A stretch of 64,000 nt of DNA from Amycolatopsis jiangsuensis (GCF_014204865.1 NZ_JACHMG010000001.1:2232001-2296000), one strand, 5' to 3'. Shown: positions 16,540 to 25,864, counted from the first letter of the stretch. Program-made: numbers and translations. Notes: generated by a model from the sequence alone, not told the origin.

Positions 16540-17833
16540 GACGGCCTTCGACGACGTCCCGCTCAACCGGTTCCACCTGCGCATCACCGGCCTGACCTTC
16601 TGCGCCAACTTCTCCGACGGGTACGAGCTGGGCATCATCAGCATCGCGCTGCCGGTGATCGCCGGCCGGCTCGGGTTCGGCTCGGTGTGGGAGGGGCTGC
16701 TCGGTGCGTCCGCGCTGATCGGCATCTTCCTCGGCAGCGTGCTGGTCGGCTGGGCCGCGGACAAGATCGGCCGGCAACGGCTCTACACACTGGACTTCCT
16801 GCTGATCGCGGTCGCGTCCGCGGCGGAGTTCTTCGTGGCCGATCCGGTGCAGTTGTTCTTACTGCGCCTGCTGATCGGCATCGGGATCGGCGCCGACTAC
16901 GCGCTCGGGCCCACGCTGGTGGCCGAGTTCGTGCCGCGCAAGTACCGGGGCGGTCTGCTCGCCTCGCTGACCGTGCTGTGGACCGTCGGCTACGTCGCGG
17001 CCTTCTTCTTCGGCAACTACGTGGTGGACCTCGGGGACGATTCCTGGCGCTGGCTGCTGGCCAGCAGCTGCCTCCCGGCCGTCGCGGTCGTGCTGCTGCG
17101 CATCGGCGTCCCGGAATCCCCGCGGTGGCTGCTCACCCGCGGCAAACTCGATCAGGCCCGCGCCGTGGTACGCCGCCTCGGCGGCGACGGCGCCGCGTTC
17201 GAATCGCTGGTCGCCTCGCACCGCGGCGAGCGCCGCGCCCGCTACCGCGAACTGTTCGGCCGGAAGTACTGGCGGCGCACCGCCTTCGGCGCGATCTTCT
17301 ACAACGCCCAGGTCATCCCGTACTTCGCGATCTACACGTTCCTGCCGCTGGTGCTGCTGAAGATGGGCGTCGGCGAGGAGGACACCACCAGCGACGGCCT
17401 GCTGAACCTGTTCCTGCTGCTGGGCAGCCTCGGCGGCCTGTGGGCGGTGGCGAAGGCCAGCCGCCGCGGCCTGACCATCTGGTCGTTCGTGGTGCTGATC
17501 CTGTCGCTGGCGCCGATGGCGATCTGGCCGGACGCCCCGACCGCGGTGCTGTTCCCGCTGTTCCTCGTCTTCACCTTCACCATGTCCGGCGCGGTGAACC
17601 TCGACCAGGTCTACCCGCCGGAGCTGTTCCCGACCGATCTGCGCAGCTCCGGGGTCGGCCTGCTCAACGGGCTCAGCCGGATCGGCTCCGCGATCGGCAC
17701 CTTCCTGCTCCCGCTCAGCCTCGACGGCATCGGGTTCTCACCGACGATGCTCGTGCTCACGCTGGTACTGGTGGCCGGGCTCGGTGTCTCGCTGCTGTGG
17801 GCCCCGGAAACGAAGAACTCGGCTCTGGACTGA
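16505..17833 (+). CDS. MFS transporter, metabolite:H+ symporter type
   Basis: 442 residues and 12 predicted helices. GWAADKIGRQRLY (motif A), EFVPRKYRGGLLASLTVLWT, the PESPRWLLTRGKLDQAR loop before the second half, and LDQVYPPELFPTDLRSSGVG near helix 10 are features of the sugar-porter/aromatic-acid symporter branch. The start at 16505 lies inside the end of the RpiR gene. It is inferred to import the substrate sensed by RpiR or acted on by the lyase-like protein. Confidence 0.87.
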   Translation: MPQTRASSSPSETAFDDVPLNRFHLRITGLTFCANFSDGYELGIISIALPVIAGRLGFGSVWEGLLGASALIGIFLGSVLVGWAADKIGRQRLYTLDFLLIAVASAAEFFVADPVQLFLLRLLIGIGIGADYALGPTLVAEFVPRKYRGGLLASLTVLWTVGYVAAFFFGNYVVDLGDDSWRWLLASSCLPAVAVVLLRIGVPESPRWLLTRGKLDQARAVVRRLGGDGAAFESLVASHRGERRARYRELFGRKYWRRTAFGAIFYNAQVIPYFAIYTFLPLVLLKMGVGEEDTTSDGLLNLFLLLGSLGGLWAVAKASRRGLTIWSFVVLILSLAPMAIWPDAPTAVLFPLFLVFTFTMSGAVNLDQVYPPELFPTDLRSSGVGLLNGLSRIGSAIGTFLLPLSLDGIGFSPTMLVLTLVLVAGLGVSLLWAPETKNSALD

Positions 17834-17845
17834 TCCGGGCGGCTT

Positions 17846-18658
17846 TCAGCCCGCCTTGTACGCCTCACCGCTGGCGTTCGGGGTCGCGCCGTCGTAGAGG
17901 CCGGTGGGTGCGGTGCCGGTGGACAGGGTGAACCACGCGTAGCGTTCGACGAACGGGAGATCCTGCAGCATCGCCGACGACCCGCTGACGAAGTCGGTCT
18001 GCTCCTGCGGGCTCGGGTACCGCGGGGTGCCCGATGAGAAGTCCGTCAAGGCGTATTCGGTAAGCCAGATCGGTTTCCCGTACCGGTCGTGCACCGCCTG
18101 CAGGTAGCCGCGGAGCTGGTCGACCGCCGCGGCCGAGAAGTCTCCGCCGTACCAGTGCAGCGGGATGAAGTCGACGCGGTAACCCCGTTCCTGCGCGCCG
18201 CTGAGGAACTGGTCGAGCCAGCCGCCCGGCTGGTCCGCGCCGCCGGCCACGGCCGGCGCGCCCAGCCGCATCCCGGTGCCCTCGAGCCGCGGCCAGGCGT
18301 CGAGTGCCTCGTCCACCGACATTTCCGCCTGCCCGGCCAGGTCCGGCTCGTTGAACGCGAGCAGCGTCGAGCCCAGCGACTTCGCGCTGTCCAGCTGCTC
18401 GTCGGTGACCGAATCACGGCCCCAGATCATCGGCACGAACTCGACCCCGTCCGGCTGCGCGACCCCCTGCAGATCGCTGGCCCAGTCGTAGTACCAGCCC
18501 ACACCCGAGTCCCGGAGCGCGTCACCGGCGCCGTCGACGTTGGTCAGGCTGACCCCTTTCTTCCCACCGTCCTGCTCGCCGGAAGCGGTGGCCGGGAACC
18601 AGGTCACCGCCGCCAGCATCGCCGATACGGCCAGCGCGAGCGGGCGAACGAACCTCAT
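17846..18658 (-). CDS. secreted glycoside hydrolase family 128 (beta-1,3-glucanase-like)
   Basis: 270 residues with a signal peptide (MRFVRPLALAVSAMLAAVTW, cleavage after the Ala-Ser-Gly region). The mature TIM barrel has the Asl1/GH128 signatures: GVGWYYDWAS, FVPMIWGRDS, LLAFNEPDLAGQA (acid/base Glu in NEPD), DFIPLHWYGGD and PIWLTEYALTDF (nucleophile Glu). GH128 enzymes hydrolyse beta-1,3-glucan, including fungal wall glucan. GGAGGCAG precedes the ATG at 18658. It converges tightly on the MFS gene. Confidence 0.88.
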   Translation of the reverse strand: MRFVRPLALAVSAMLAAVTWFPATASGEQDGGKKGVSLTNVDGAGDALRDSGVGWYYDWASDLQGVAQPDGVEFVPMIWGRDSVTDEQLDSAKSLGSTLLAFNEPDLAGQAEMSVDEALDAWPRLEGTGMRLGAPAVAGGADQPGGWLDQFLSGAQERGYRVDFIPLHWYGGDFSAAAVDQLRGYLQAVHDRYGKPIWLTEYALTDFSSGTPRYPSPQEQTDFVSGSSAMLQDLPFVERYAWFTLSTGTAPTGLYDGATPNASGEAYKAG

Positions 18659-18814
18659 GACTGCCTCCGTTTCTCCGCCCCCGCACCGGGAACGGTAACC
18701 GTGCCCGCCGGTCCAGCGGGCGTTTCTGCGGCCGGACCGCAAGGCCCGCCCCTGCCCGCTGCGGCCGTCCCGCAGCCACGGCCACGCCGGAAGTCCGGTG
18801 ACTCAGGGCAGGCG

Positions 18815-20071
18815 TCAGGGCAGGGGCGCGGGCAGCGCGGCCAGTTCCCGCCGCCCGGAGACCCCGAGCTTGCGGTACACGCCGGAAAGGTGGAACTCGA
18901 CCGTGCGCACGGTGACGAACTGCTGTTCGGCGATCCGCCGGTTGGTCATCCCGGACCGGGCCAGCTCCGCGATCGTGCGCTGCTGCGCGGTCAGCCGGTC
19001 GCCGGCCTGACGGGCCAGCCGGTCGCAGGCGGCCTCCGCGCGTGCGGCCCACACCGCGTAACCCGCCTTGCGCGCGAGATCCCGTACGCCGCCGAGGACC
19101 GCACGCGCCTGCGAATGCTGCTGGTCGGCAGCGAGGAAGTGCGCGAGGTCGTACCGCGCGCACAACAGTTCCCCGGTGGCCGGGCCCCGGGCGAGGATTT
19201 CCGCCGCTTCGCGGGCCTCGGCAACCCCCCGGCCCACCACGACCGCGTGCGCGTGGGTCGACACACCGAGCGTCCTCGCGTTCGGCCAGCGCCGGGCGAG
19301 TGCCAGCTCCCGGCCGGCGAGCACCGCGGCCAGCCGGGACCGCCCGGACGCGAACGCGCACAGCGCCGCCCGGGATCTCCAGGGCACCACCGCCGGATTC
19401 GCCACCCCGCGTTCGGTGAGCAGCCGGCCGCAGTCGAGGAATGCCGTTCTCGCCACCTCGTGGCGTTCCGCCGCGAGCTCCAGTTCTCCCAGCGCGGCAG
19501 CCAGTTCCACCTCGTCGTCGTTGCCGGGACGGGACGCGGCACAGACCCGGTCGAGCATCCGGCGGTAGGCCGTGTCGAAGTCGCCGAGGCCGACGTGCGC
19601 GACGGTCGACCACGCCACGAGCAGATCGCGCAGGCACGGCTCGGCAGCACGCTCGAGGGCGCGGTCGAACGTCGCGGCCGCTTCCGCCGGATCGCCCTGC
19701 AACCAGGCCAGCCTGCCTCGCATGGCCAGCGCGAAATTCCTTGTCACGCCTCGGTTTTCGGCACTCCGCGCCGTGAGCACCCGGTCGCAGTGCTCCTCGG
19801 CGAGGTCGAGTTCCCCCGCGTGCACGAGGGCCACCGCGGCGTACCAGAACGACAGCACGTCGTGTCTGCCCGGCGAACCCAGCACGAAAGCCGCCTCGCG
19901 GACCACCTGGTCCCGGTCCTCCCCGGCGTTGGCCAGCGCGACGGCCCGCAGCGCGTGCGCACGTTCGGGCGGCTCCGCCGCGGCGACCCGGGCGGCCGCC
20001 ACACCCCCTGGTGCGTAAGGCAACCCGAACACGGGACCGGCTGCCGGACTGGCCACCTCCGTCGACGACAC
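18815..20071 (-). CDS. LuxR-type regulator with TPR-like domain (paralogue A)
   Basis: 418 residues. About 340 residues of helical TPR-like repeats (LAWLQGDPAEAAATFDRALE is typical) are followed by a C-terminal LuxR helix-turn-helix (about 355-410): LTAQQRTIAELARSGMTNRR and TVRTVEFHLSGVYRKLGVSG. It resembles the C-terminal half of LAL regulators but has no Walker A/B ATPase domain. It shares the VANPAVxPWRxRAA block and overall length with the gene at 20437-21690, indicating duplication. It lies between secreted glycan-active genes and may control them. Confidence 0.82.
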   Translation of the reverse strand: MSSTEVASPAAGPVFGLPYAPGGVAAARVAAAEPPERAHALRAVALANAGEDRDQVVREAAFVLGSPGRHDVLSFWYAAVALVHAGELDLAEEHCDRVLTARSAENRGVTRNFALAMRGRLAWLQGDPAEAAATFDRALERAAEPCLRDLLVAWSTVAHVGLGDFDTAYRRMLDRVCAASRPGNDDEVELAAALGELELAAERHEVARTAFLDCGRLLTERGVANPAVVPWRSRAALCAFASGRSRLAAVLAGRELALARRWPNARTLGVSTHAHAVVVGRGVAEAREAAEILARGPATGELLCARYDLAHFLAADQQHSQARAVLGGVRDLARKAGYAVWAARAEAACDRLARQAGDRLTAQQRTIAELARSGMTNRRIAEQQFVTVRTVEFHLSGVYRKLGVSGRRELAALPAPLP

Positions 20072-20436
20072 GGCCCGCTCCTCTGCCTCACTGGCGGCAA
20101 GGTTTCACCGTCATCTCACGGAACATGGTGCATCTTCACGAACGGGGTGGCGTAGCGCGGGAAACGACCGGTACCGGCGCCGGATTTTCCCCTTCCACCC
20201 GGGTGGCCCAATAGCCTGCCGAGAGCTCGACCGACGACACCGCTGTGACCAGCGTGTTCGCCTTGGCCCGCACGCGAGCCCCGACGATCGTTGTCACTCG
20301 TTCGTGTGATCACCGCGGGCAGGGTACAAGGGGGCAGGAAATGTGCACGGCCATCGGTTGCGTTTTCCCGCAATTGCGGCGTGCGGCAGTACGCCGCACT
20401 CCTGCGGCCTCGGGTGAATGGTGATATCCGCGGCCG
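20072..20436. other. intergenic region between the two LuxR paralogues
   Basis: 365 bases without a gene. The part next to 20072 must hold the promoter of paralogue A; no clear hexamers stand out. The part next to 20437 holds the terminator hairpin described separately. Confidence 0.5.
20376..20397 (-). terminator. hairpin downstream of LuxR paralogue B
   Basis: GCGGCGT/ACGCCGC arms with an eight-base loop lie 40 bases past the stop of the minus-strand LuxR gene. They are followed, on that strand, by an A/T-containing run. Confidence 0.45.
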
Positions 20437-21690
20437 TCAGCCTGCCGGCAGGTTCTCCGGAGCGAGCAGAGGGAATTGGAGTTCGTCGCGGCCACGGATC
20501 CCGAGTTTGCGGTAGACCTGCGAAAGGTGGAACTCGACAGTGCGCACGGCGAGGAACTGCTTCGCCGCGATGTCCTGGTTGCGATAGTTGGCCAGGGCGA
20601 GAAAGGCGACTTTCAGCTCGATCGGGGTCAGTGCGGGGCCGGGTCGCGGATCGCATCCGCGCAGTGCTTCCGCGACCCGCGCCGTCCGGTGCCGGTTCCC
20701 GGCACCGCGGAATCCCGTGGCGGCCCTGGTGAACTGGACCCGGGCGTGCGCCGGGCGGCCGGCCTCCAGCAGCCGGCGGCCGAGTTCGTACCGCGCCTCG
20801 CCCGCCTCGATCGCCGCCGCGCCGGCCTCGAGCAGCTCCGCGGCTTCGCAGAGCAGGTCGAGCTCGGGCCCGTCGCCGGCCAGCAGCGCGAGCCCGGCCA
20901 GCGTCTCCCCCACCACCCGCGGTTCGCCCCAGGCCAGCGCGGCTTCATGGTCCTCGCGGGCGAGATCCGCGGCCAGTTCGAGGTTCCCGCACGCGTGCGC
21001 GCACCACGCCGCCCGCCGCCGCCACGGCGACACGGCGGGATTGGCCACCCCGCTCACGGTGAACTGCCGTCCGGCGGCCAGGTGCTCGGCCAGCCCGGCG
21101 CGGAAGTCTCCGGCGTCCATGGCGACCAGGCCACGGGCACACCGCAGCTCCGGCGTGTTTCCGCCGTCGCCCGCTTCGGCGAGCAGCGCGTTCGCCTCGA
21201 CCGGCCGACCTCGACAGAGCAGCAGCTCGGCCGTTTCGGCCATGAGCACCGGGTGCAGTTCCGCGCTGCCGGGACGACGGTGGAGCTGATCGTAGAGCTC
21301 CCACGCGGTGTCCAGGTCGCCGCGCCACCGTGCGGTGCGCGCCCGGATGAGCGTGCCGTGGTCCTGCAGTTTCTCGTCCGGCAGTCTCTCGTCCGGCGCT
21401 GCTTCGTCCGGCGCTGCGGTGTCCGCGTCGTCGTGATGTCCGAGACGGGCCGCCGCGCGATCGGCGGCGGCGAGCTCGCCTGCCAGGACCAGGGTGCTCA
21501 GCGCGTCGAACACGCATCCGGGCCGGTGCCTGCAGGCGGGATCGGCCAGCGCCCGCTCGGCCTCGCCGACCGCGGCATCCAGGTCACGGCCGGCGCGCGC
21601 GAGCGCGATCGCCCGCCGCGCCGGGCACGATCCGGGCGGCACTGCCACGGCCGGCCCGGGATACGCGGACCGGAAAAAGCGAGACGACAC
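20437..21690 (-). CDS. LuxR-type regulator with TPR-like domain (paralogue B)
   Basis: About 417 residues from the GTG at 21690, which has GGGAG ten bases upstream; this start makes it the same length as paralogue A. Helical TPR-like body, then the LuxR helix-turn-helix LTPIELKVAFLALANYRNQD with TVEFHLSQVYRKLGIRGRDE. The usual ARxGxTNRxIA turn is altered to LANYRNQDIA, so the DNA contact surface is unusual. An internal Asp/Glu/Pro stretch (TAAPDEAAPDERLPDE) forms a short near-repeat. It is upstream of, and divergent from, the thaumatin-like gene. Confidence 0.8.
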   Translation of the reverse strand: MSSRFFRSAYPGPAVAVPPGSCPARRAIALARAGRDLDAAVGEAERALADPACRHRPGCVFDALSTLVLAGELAAADRAAARLGHHDDADTAAPDEAAPDERLPDEKLQDHGTLIRARTARWRGDLDTAWELYDQLHRRPGSAELHPVLMAETAELLLCRGRPVEANALLAEAGDGGNTPELRCARGLVAMDAGDFRAGLAEHLAAGRQFTVSGVANPAVSPWRRRAAWCAHACGNLELAADLAREDHEAALAWGEPRVVGETLAGLALLAGDGPELDLLCEAAELLEAGAAAIEAGEARYELGRRLLEAGRPAHARVQFTRAATGFRGAGNRHRTARVAEALRGCDPRPGPALTPIELKVAFLALANYRNQDIAAKQFLAVRTVEFHLSQVYRKLGIRGRDELQFPLLAPENLPAG

Positions 21691-21921
21691 AGCGAACGCA
21701 CTCCCGGACGCGGGCGGCGTGGGGTTTCGTTTCCGGGTTCCCGCCCGCGTCGCTTCCGAGAATAAGACCGGCGCCGGATTCGTCAACAGCCGCGCCCAGG
21801 GCCGGCCGATGGCTGTCGTGGCGGAGTTCATCGCAGTTGTGCGGCCGGACCGTAAAGACGGACACCTCCCGTCCCGGTGAGACTTTTCCGGTACCCCGGT
21901 CCCGGACACGGAGGAACAGCG

Positions 21922-22692
21922 ATGCGCAGAAGAATCTTCCCGAAACTGGCGGCTCTGGTGGCGGCCGCGCTGGTGGCCACCGGCGGAGCCGCGGCCTCGT
22001 CCACGGCCGCGTCGGCCGAGACCCCGGCGACGACCGACGGCCCTACCATCACGCTGGTCAACCAGAGCGGCGAGACGCTCTGGATCGGTGCCAGCGTCAA
22101 CGCCGACGGCTCACCCACCCCGACCGGGCTGCCGGTCATCGAGGACGGTCAGCAGGCCACCGTCCCGGTGCCCGACGATCCGCACTGGCGGGGCAGGTTC
22201 TTCGGCAGGCAGGGCTGCACCGGCGACTCCGGCAGCTCGTTCCACTGCGCGATCGGCGACTGCGGACCGCTGGCGGATCAGTGCACCACCGGCGAGCAGC
22301 CGACCAGCCTCGCCGAGTTCAACTTCGACCCGGGCGACCAGCTCGCGCCCTGGTACAACGTGAGCTACGTGAACGCGGTGTCGGTGCCGATCACGATCGA
22401 ACCCGCCGGAGCAGGCGCCCGCTCACCGAGCGAGTCATGCGAACCGGTCGGCTGCTCGGACCCGCTCCTGCAGTACTGCCCGCCGGAAAACCTGAGCACG
22501 GACGACAGTGGCAAGCCGGTGCTCTGCACGAACCCGAACCGCGACGCGCAGACCCCCTACAGCGACGCGATCTCCAGCCACTGCCCCAAGGCGTATGCAT
22601 GGTCCAAACAGGACTCCGAGGGCGGCAACCAGGTGGTACGGCAGTGCAGCGGCTGCAGTGGCTTCACGGTGACCTTCCACCACGCGGTCTGA
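21922..22692 (+). CDS. secreted thaumatin-like protein
   Basis: 256 residues with a signal peptide (Arg-rich start, hydrophobic core LAALVAAALVATGGA, Ala-x-Ala site near residue 33). The mature part has the thaumatin fold layout with many Cys: TLVNQSGETLWIGA, GRFFGRQGCTG, FHCAIGDCGPLADQC, SLAEFNFDPG and the HCPKAYAWSKQD block, ending CSGCSGFTVTFHHAV. Thaumatin-like proteins bind or hydrolyse beta-1,3-glucan and several inhibit fungi. GGAGGAACAGCG precedes the ATG. The next gene is 43 bases downstream on the same strand and probably co-transcribed. Confidence 0.9.
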   Translation: MRRRIFPKLAALVAAALVATGGAAASSTAASAETPATTDGPTITLVNQSGETLWIGASVNADGSPTPTGLPVIEDGQQATVPVPDDPHWRGRFFGRQGCTGDSGSSFHCAIGDCGPLADQCTTGEQPTSLAEFNFDPGDQLAPWYNVSYVNAVSVPITIEPAGAGARSPSESCEPVGCSDPLLQYCPPENLSTDDSGKPVLCTNPNRDAQTPYSDAISSHCPKAYAWSKQDSEGGNQVVRQCSGCSGFTVTFHHAV

Positions 22693-22735
22693 CTTCCCGG
22701 ACCGGTGGATCATGAACGAAGAGAGGTCGGAGTAC

Positions 22736-23572
22736 GTGTTCAGAAGAAAGCACGCGACGGTGCTGGGCGCGGTGGCGCTGCTGGCCGGTTCGCTCGCCGC
22801 GACCGCGCCGGCGACGACGGCGGCAGCCGCGTCCGGCCCGGTGACCCATTCGACCGTCTGCGACGGTGACGGCAGCAGCGGGAAGCGCGTTCAGGCGCTC
22901 TACGTGCACAGCACCGACCAGCCGGACCGGCACGACGAGCTGGCCGAGCAGTTCCGCGGCTTCGCCGACCAGATCGACGACGACTTCGTCGAAGCGGCAC
23001 AGCGCCTCGGCGGCGGGACCCGGCACGTCCGGTTCGTCACCGACGGCGACTGCCGGGCCGTCATCGACGACGTCGCCGTCGATCCTTCCGCAATGGACAC
23101 CGTCGACACGATCACCGACGCGATCAAGGCGCAGGGCTACGACCACGCCGACCGCAAGTACCTGGTCTGGTACGACAAGGACGGCTGCGGCCTGGCCTTC
23201 GGCAACGGCGGGGACGACCGGCCCGGCGCGGACAACCCGTACAACGCGGGCCCGCACTACGCGACGATCGGCACCGGCTGCTGGTCCTGGCAGGCCAGCG
23301 GGCACGAGCTGCTGCACACCCTCGGCGCGGTCCAGTCCAGTGCGCCGAACGCCACCAGCAACGGGCACTGCTGGGACGACGAGGACATCATGTGCTACGA
23401 CGACGGCGGTATTCCCGACCCGCCGGGCGGGCTCGTGAAGGTGTGCGAGGGCGCCCCGGAGAACCAGATCGACTGCAACGGCGACGACTACTTCAACACC
23501 GACCCGCCCGAGGGCAGCTATCTGGCCACCCACTGGAACGTGGCGAACAGCGATTACCTGATCCGGCAGTGA
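22736..23572 (+). CDS. secreted HExxH putative zinc metallopeptidase
   Basis: About 278 residues with a signal peptide (FRRKH then VLGAVALLAGSLAAT). The catalytic-looking segment is ASGHELLHTLGAVQSSAPN. It is followed by NGHCWDDEDIMCYDDGG, giving a HExxHxxGxxQ motif and a Met-containing turn as in metzincins, but with Gln where the third His/Asp ligand is expected. Six or more Cys suggest disulfides. The GTG at 22736 is chosen because GAGAGGTCGGAG precedes it; an in-frame ATG at 22712 would add 8 residues. Protease activity is inferred. Confidence 0.75.
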   Translation: MFRRKHATVLGAVALLAGSLAATAPATTAAAASGPVTHSTVCDGDGSSGKRVQALYVHSTDQPDRHDELAEQFRGFADQIDDDFVEAAQRLGGGTRHVRFVTDGDCRAVIDDVAVDPSAMDTVDTITDAIKAQGYDHADRKYLVWYDKDGCGLAFGNGGDDRPGADNPYNAGPHYATIGTGCWSWQASGHELLHTLGAVQSSAPNATSNGHCWDDEDIMCYDDGGIPDPPGGLVKVCEGAPENQIDCNGDDYFNTDPPEGSYLATHWNVANSDYLIRQ

Positions 23573-23584
23573 GTCCCATCCCTA

Positions 23585-23615
23585 CGCCGGGCCGTCCCCT
23601 GTGGACGGCCCGGCG
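23585..23615. terminator. bidirectional terminator hairpin
   Basis: Thirteen-base perfect arms CGCCGGGCCGTCC and complement flank a five-base loop (CCTGT), between the convergent HExxH gene and the GH76 gene. A TTCTC run follows on the plus strand. Confidence 0.8.
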
Positions 23616-23626
23616 TTCTCCCGGGC

Positions 23627-25408
23627 TCAGCCGGCCGCGATCAGTGCTTCGAGGCCCGAGGCCTGGGTGCGCCAGTCTGTCACGTTCGGACTGCCGCCGG
23701 TCCAGCGCTGGCCGATCCGGTTGAGCGGATCCCGGTCGTGCTGCCAGATCGCGTCCGCCTGGGTACGAGTGAAGTCCTGATAGGACTGTTCGCCGGTGGC
23801 CCCGGCCAAGTCGCCGAAGTAGCGCAGCAAGATGCCCTTGAACTGCTTCTGGTTGTCGTCACAGGAATTCGACCCGGTGTCGCAGGACTCGACGAGGATG
23901 CCGCCGGAGGTGAGCCCGGCCTCCGCCGCGTCCGCGAGCCGGCGTGCGGTGTCCAGATAGGACTGTTCACCGGTCGCGCGCCACAGCTCGGTGAAGCCAC
24001 CGATCGCCAGCCCCTGGTTGTAGGTCCACACCGTCTGGCCGTTGTTCGCGCACCCGGCGGTGAGCCCGTCGTTCACCAGCCCGGAGGCGTTGATCAGGCC
24101 ACTGCCGAGATACCAGTCCCCGGCGTCCCGGGCCCGCTGCCCCCATTCGGTGTCCCCGGAGACACGCAGGTGCAGCGACGCGGTGAGACGGAGGTACAGA
24201 CCACTGGTGACGGCGTTCTTGTAGGTGCGTTCGCGGTCCCACCACACACCGCCGCCACAGGTTCCCGGATCCCAGAAACCGTGCACGTACTCGGCGATCG
24301 TGACCGCTTCGGTGAGGTAACGCTCCTCGTGGGTGCGGTCGTAGGCGGCGATCCAGGCCAGCCCCCACCAGGCGGAGTCGTCGATCGCCCTGCTGATGAA
24401 GTCACCCTCGATGGGATCGGAGCTGCGCTCACCCGCGGGAAAGGACGCCCGGTTGACGTCGAACACCCGCGCCAGCACGGAATCGAACTCACTGCTGCCC
24501 GAATTCGCCACGGCGGTCACCGCGACCGCCGAGTTCCACCAGCTCGAGGGCCACCAGGCGCGGGTGGGCTCGTAGGACCACATCAGCGCGTCCACCGCGC
24601 CGGCCACGCGGGTGCGGGACGGCCGCGCCCACGCCGTGCAACTGCCGTCGGAATGCGTGACCTCACGACCGCAGGCGCGGACCGCGCCACCGAGCATCCG
24701 GCCACGCAGATCGCGGGTGGCGAACGCCGCGGTGTGCGTCCCGGTGGCGCCGTCGGGCACGCTCGTGCGGCCGAGCGAGGACCCGTCGGGCCAGCTCGCG
24801 CCGGCGTCCCACGAACGGTCGAGCCAGACCTCGTCACCCGCGCCGCCGGCGCCGAGCGCGGCCCACGCCATGCCCTGGCCGTCGAAGTGCAGCGAGACGT
24901 CCCGGCCGTGAATCGTGGTGGCCGGAACCGGCTGGGCGTCCCCGGTCCCGGGCGCGGTTCCGTCGCAGGCCGCGTCGCACACCTGCGGGTGGATCCAGCC
25001 GGTGCACGCGACGCCCTGCGCGTCACCGCAGGCACGGAGCAGGCCGCGCCGGTGCGCGACCGGGTCGGTGAGGTTGTACATCAGGGTGCGGGCGCCGGTC
25101 CGGCCGTCCGGAACCGCGGCCTGGCCGAGCAACCCGTCCCAGGTGGCACCGCCGTCCCAGGACCGGTCGAGCCACACCGCGTCCCCCGGCTGCCCGTCGT
25201 CGATGCTCGCCCAGGCCATCCCGTCCGGGTCGGAGGCGTGCAACCGGAGCACCCGGCCGTTGATCTGCTTGTCGGGCAAGGGAAAACTCTCGTGCGCGGC
25301 CTGCGAGGGATCGAGCCGGTCACAGAACACCGCGCACACCGGGTCCGCCGCCGCACGCGGCACGGCCAGTGAAGCGAGAACGAGCACCACCACGAGCGAT
25401 GTCGGCAT
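23627..25408 (-). CDS. secreted glycoside hydrolase family 76 (alpha-1,6-mannanase-like) with two N-terminal repeats
   Basis: 593 residues with a signal peptide (MPTSLVVVLVLASLAVPRAA). Residues about 45-245 hold two copies of a module of about 95 residues, each with MAWA, VWLDRSWDxGAxW, VPDGxTGxxT and RACG, followed by a Trp. The C-terminal GH76 barrel (about 265-593) has SRAIDDSAWWGLAWIAAY with the catalytic Asp pair and TVWTYNQGLAIGGFTELW. GH76 enzymes cut alpha-1,6-mannan. The ATG at 25408 is preceded by GAGGGGA. The repeats are probably glycan-binding. Confidence 0.87.
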   Translation of the reverse strand: MPTSLVVVLVLASLAVPRAAADPVCAVFCDRLDPSQAAHESFPLPDKQINGRVLRLHASDPDGMAWASIDDGQPGDAVWLDRSWDGGATWDGLLGQAAVPDGRTGARTLMYNLTDPVAHRRGLLRACGDAQGVACTGWIHPQVCDAACDGTAPGTGDAQPVPATTIHGRDVSLHFDGQGMAWAALGAGGAGDEVWLDRSWDAGASWPDGSSLGRTSVPDGATGTHTAAFATRDLRGRMLGGAVRACGREVTHSDGSCTAWARPSRTRVAGAVDALMWSYEPTRAWWPSSWWNSAVAVTAVANSGSSEFDSVLARVFDVNRASFPAGERSSDPIEGDFISRAIDDSAWWGLAWIAAYDRTHEERYLTEAVTIAEYVHGFWDPGTCGGGVWWDRERTYKNAVTSGLYLRLTASLHLRVSGDTEWGQRARDAGDWYLGSGLINASGLVNDGLTAGCANNGQTVWTYNQGLAIGGFTELWRATGEQSYLDTARRLADAAEAGLTSGGILVESCDTGSNSCDDNQKQFKGILLRYFGDLAGATGEQSYQDFTRTQADAIWQHDRDPLNRIGQRWTGGSPNVTDWRTQASGLEALIAAG

Positions 25409-25622
25409 GGACATTCCCCTCACCGGGAAGTGGAATGCTTTCCAGAATAGGAAACCGGACGGTTCCGGTGAAGAGGCGACCGTGGTTCTGTCCCGTTCCG
25501 GACAGGACTTCGGCCGGGCGCCGGAGGTGGCTCAGCGACGCGCGGGCCGGCGAGCCACCCCCGTCCCGGGTGGGCAGCCGTGGGCGCCCGGCCGGGTGTC
25601 CGGCCCGCGAGCCCGAAGATGT

Positions 25623-25817
25623 TCAGTCAGGCACGCGGGCCTTGTTCCGGCCGACCGCACGGCCGACGAAGAAGCCGATGAGCAGGCCGACGACCAGGCC
25701 GATGGCGATGAAGAAAATGACCGTCGCGGCGGCGATCTTGCCGACCGTGCCCAGGAATCCCCGCGCCTCCAGGTCGGCCGCCAACGCGACCGATTGGGTG
25801 AGTGCGTAGTGTGTCAT
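25623..25817 (-). CDS. small single-pass membrane protein
   Basis: 64 residues: a soluble N-terminus, one long hydrophobic helix (IAAATVIFFIAIGLVVGLLI, about 28-50) and a basic tail (GRAVGRNKARVPD). TGAGGT precedes the ATG. I recognise no family. It lies between the GH76 gene and the flavodoxin-like gene on the same strand as both. Confidence 0.6.
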   Translation of the reverse strand: MTHYALTQSVALAADLEARGFLGTVGKIAAATVIFFIAIGLVVGLLIGFFVGRAVGRNKARVPD

Positions 25818-25864
25818 GACCTCAGCGTGACATCACCGGACGCGGAGTGCAGGGTGTGTCCCGC

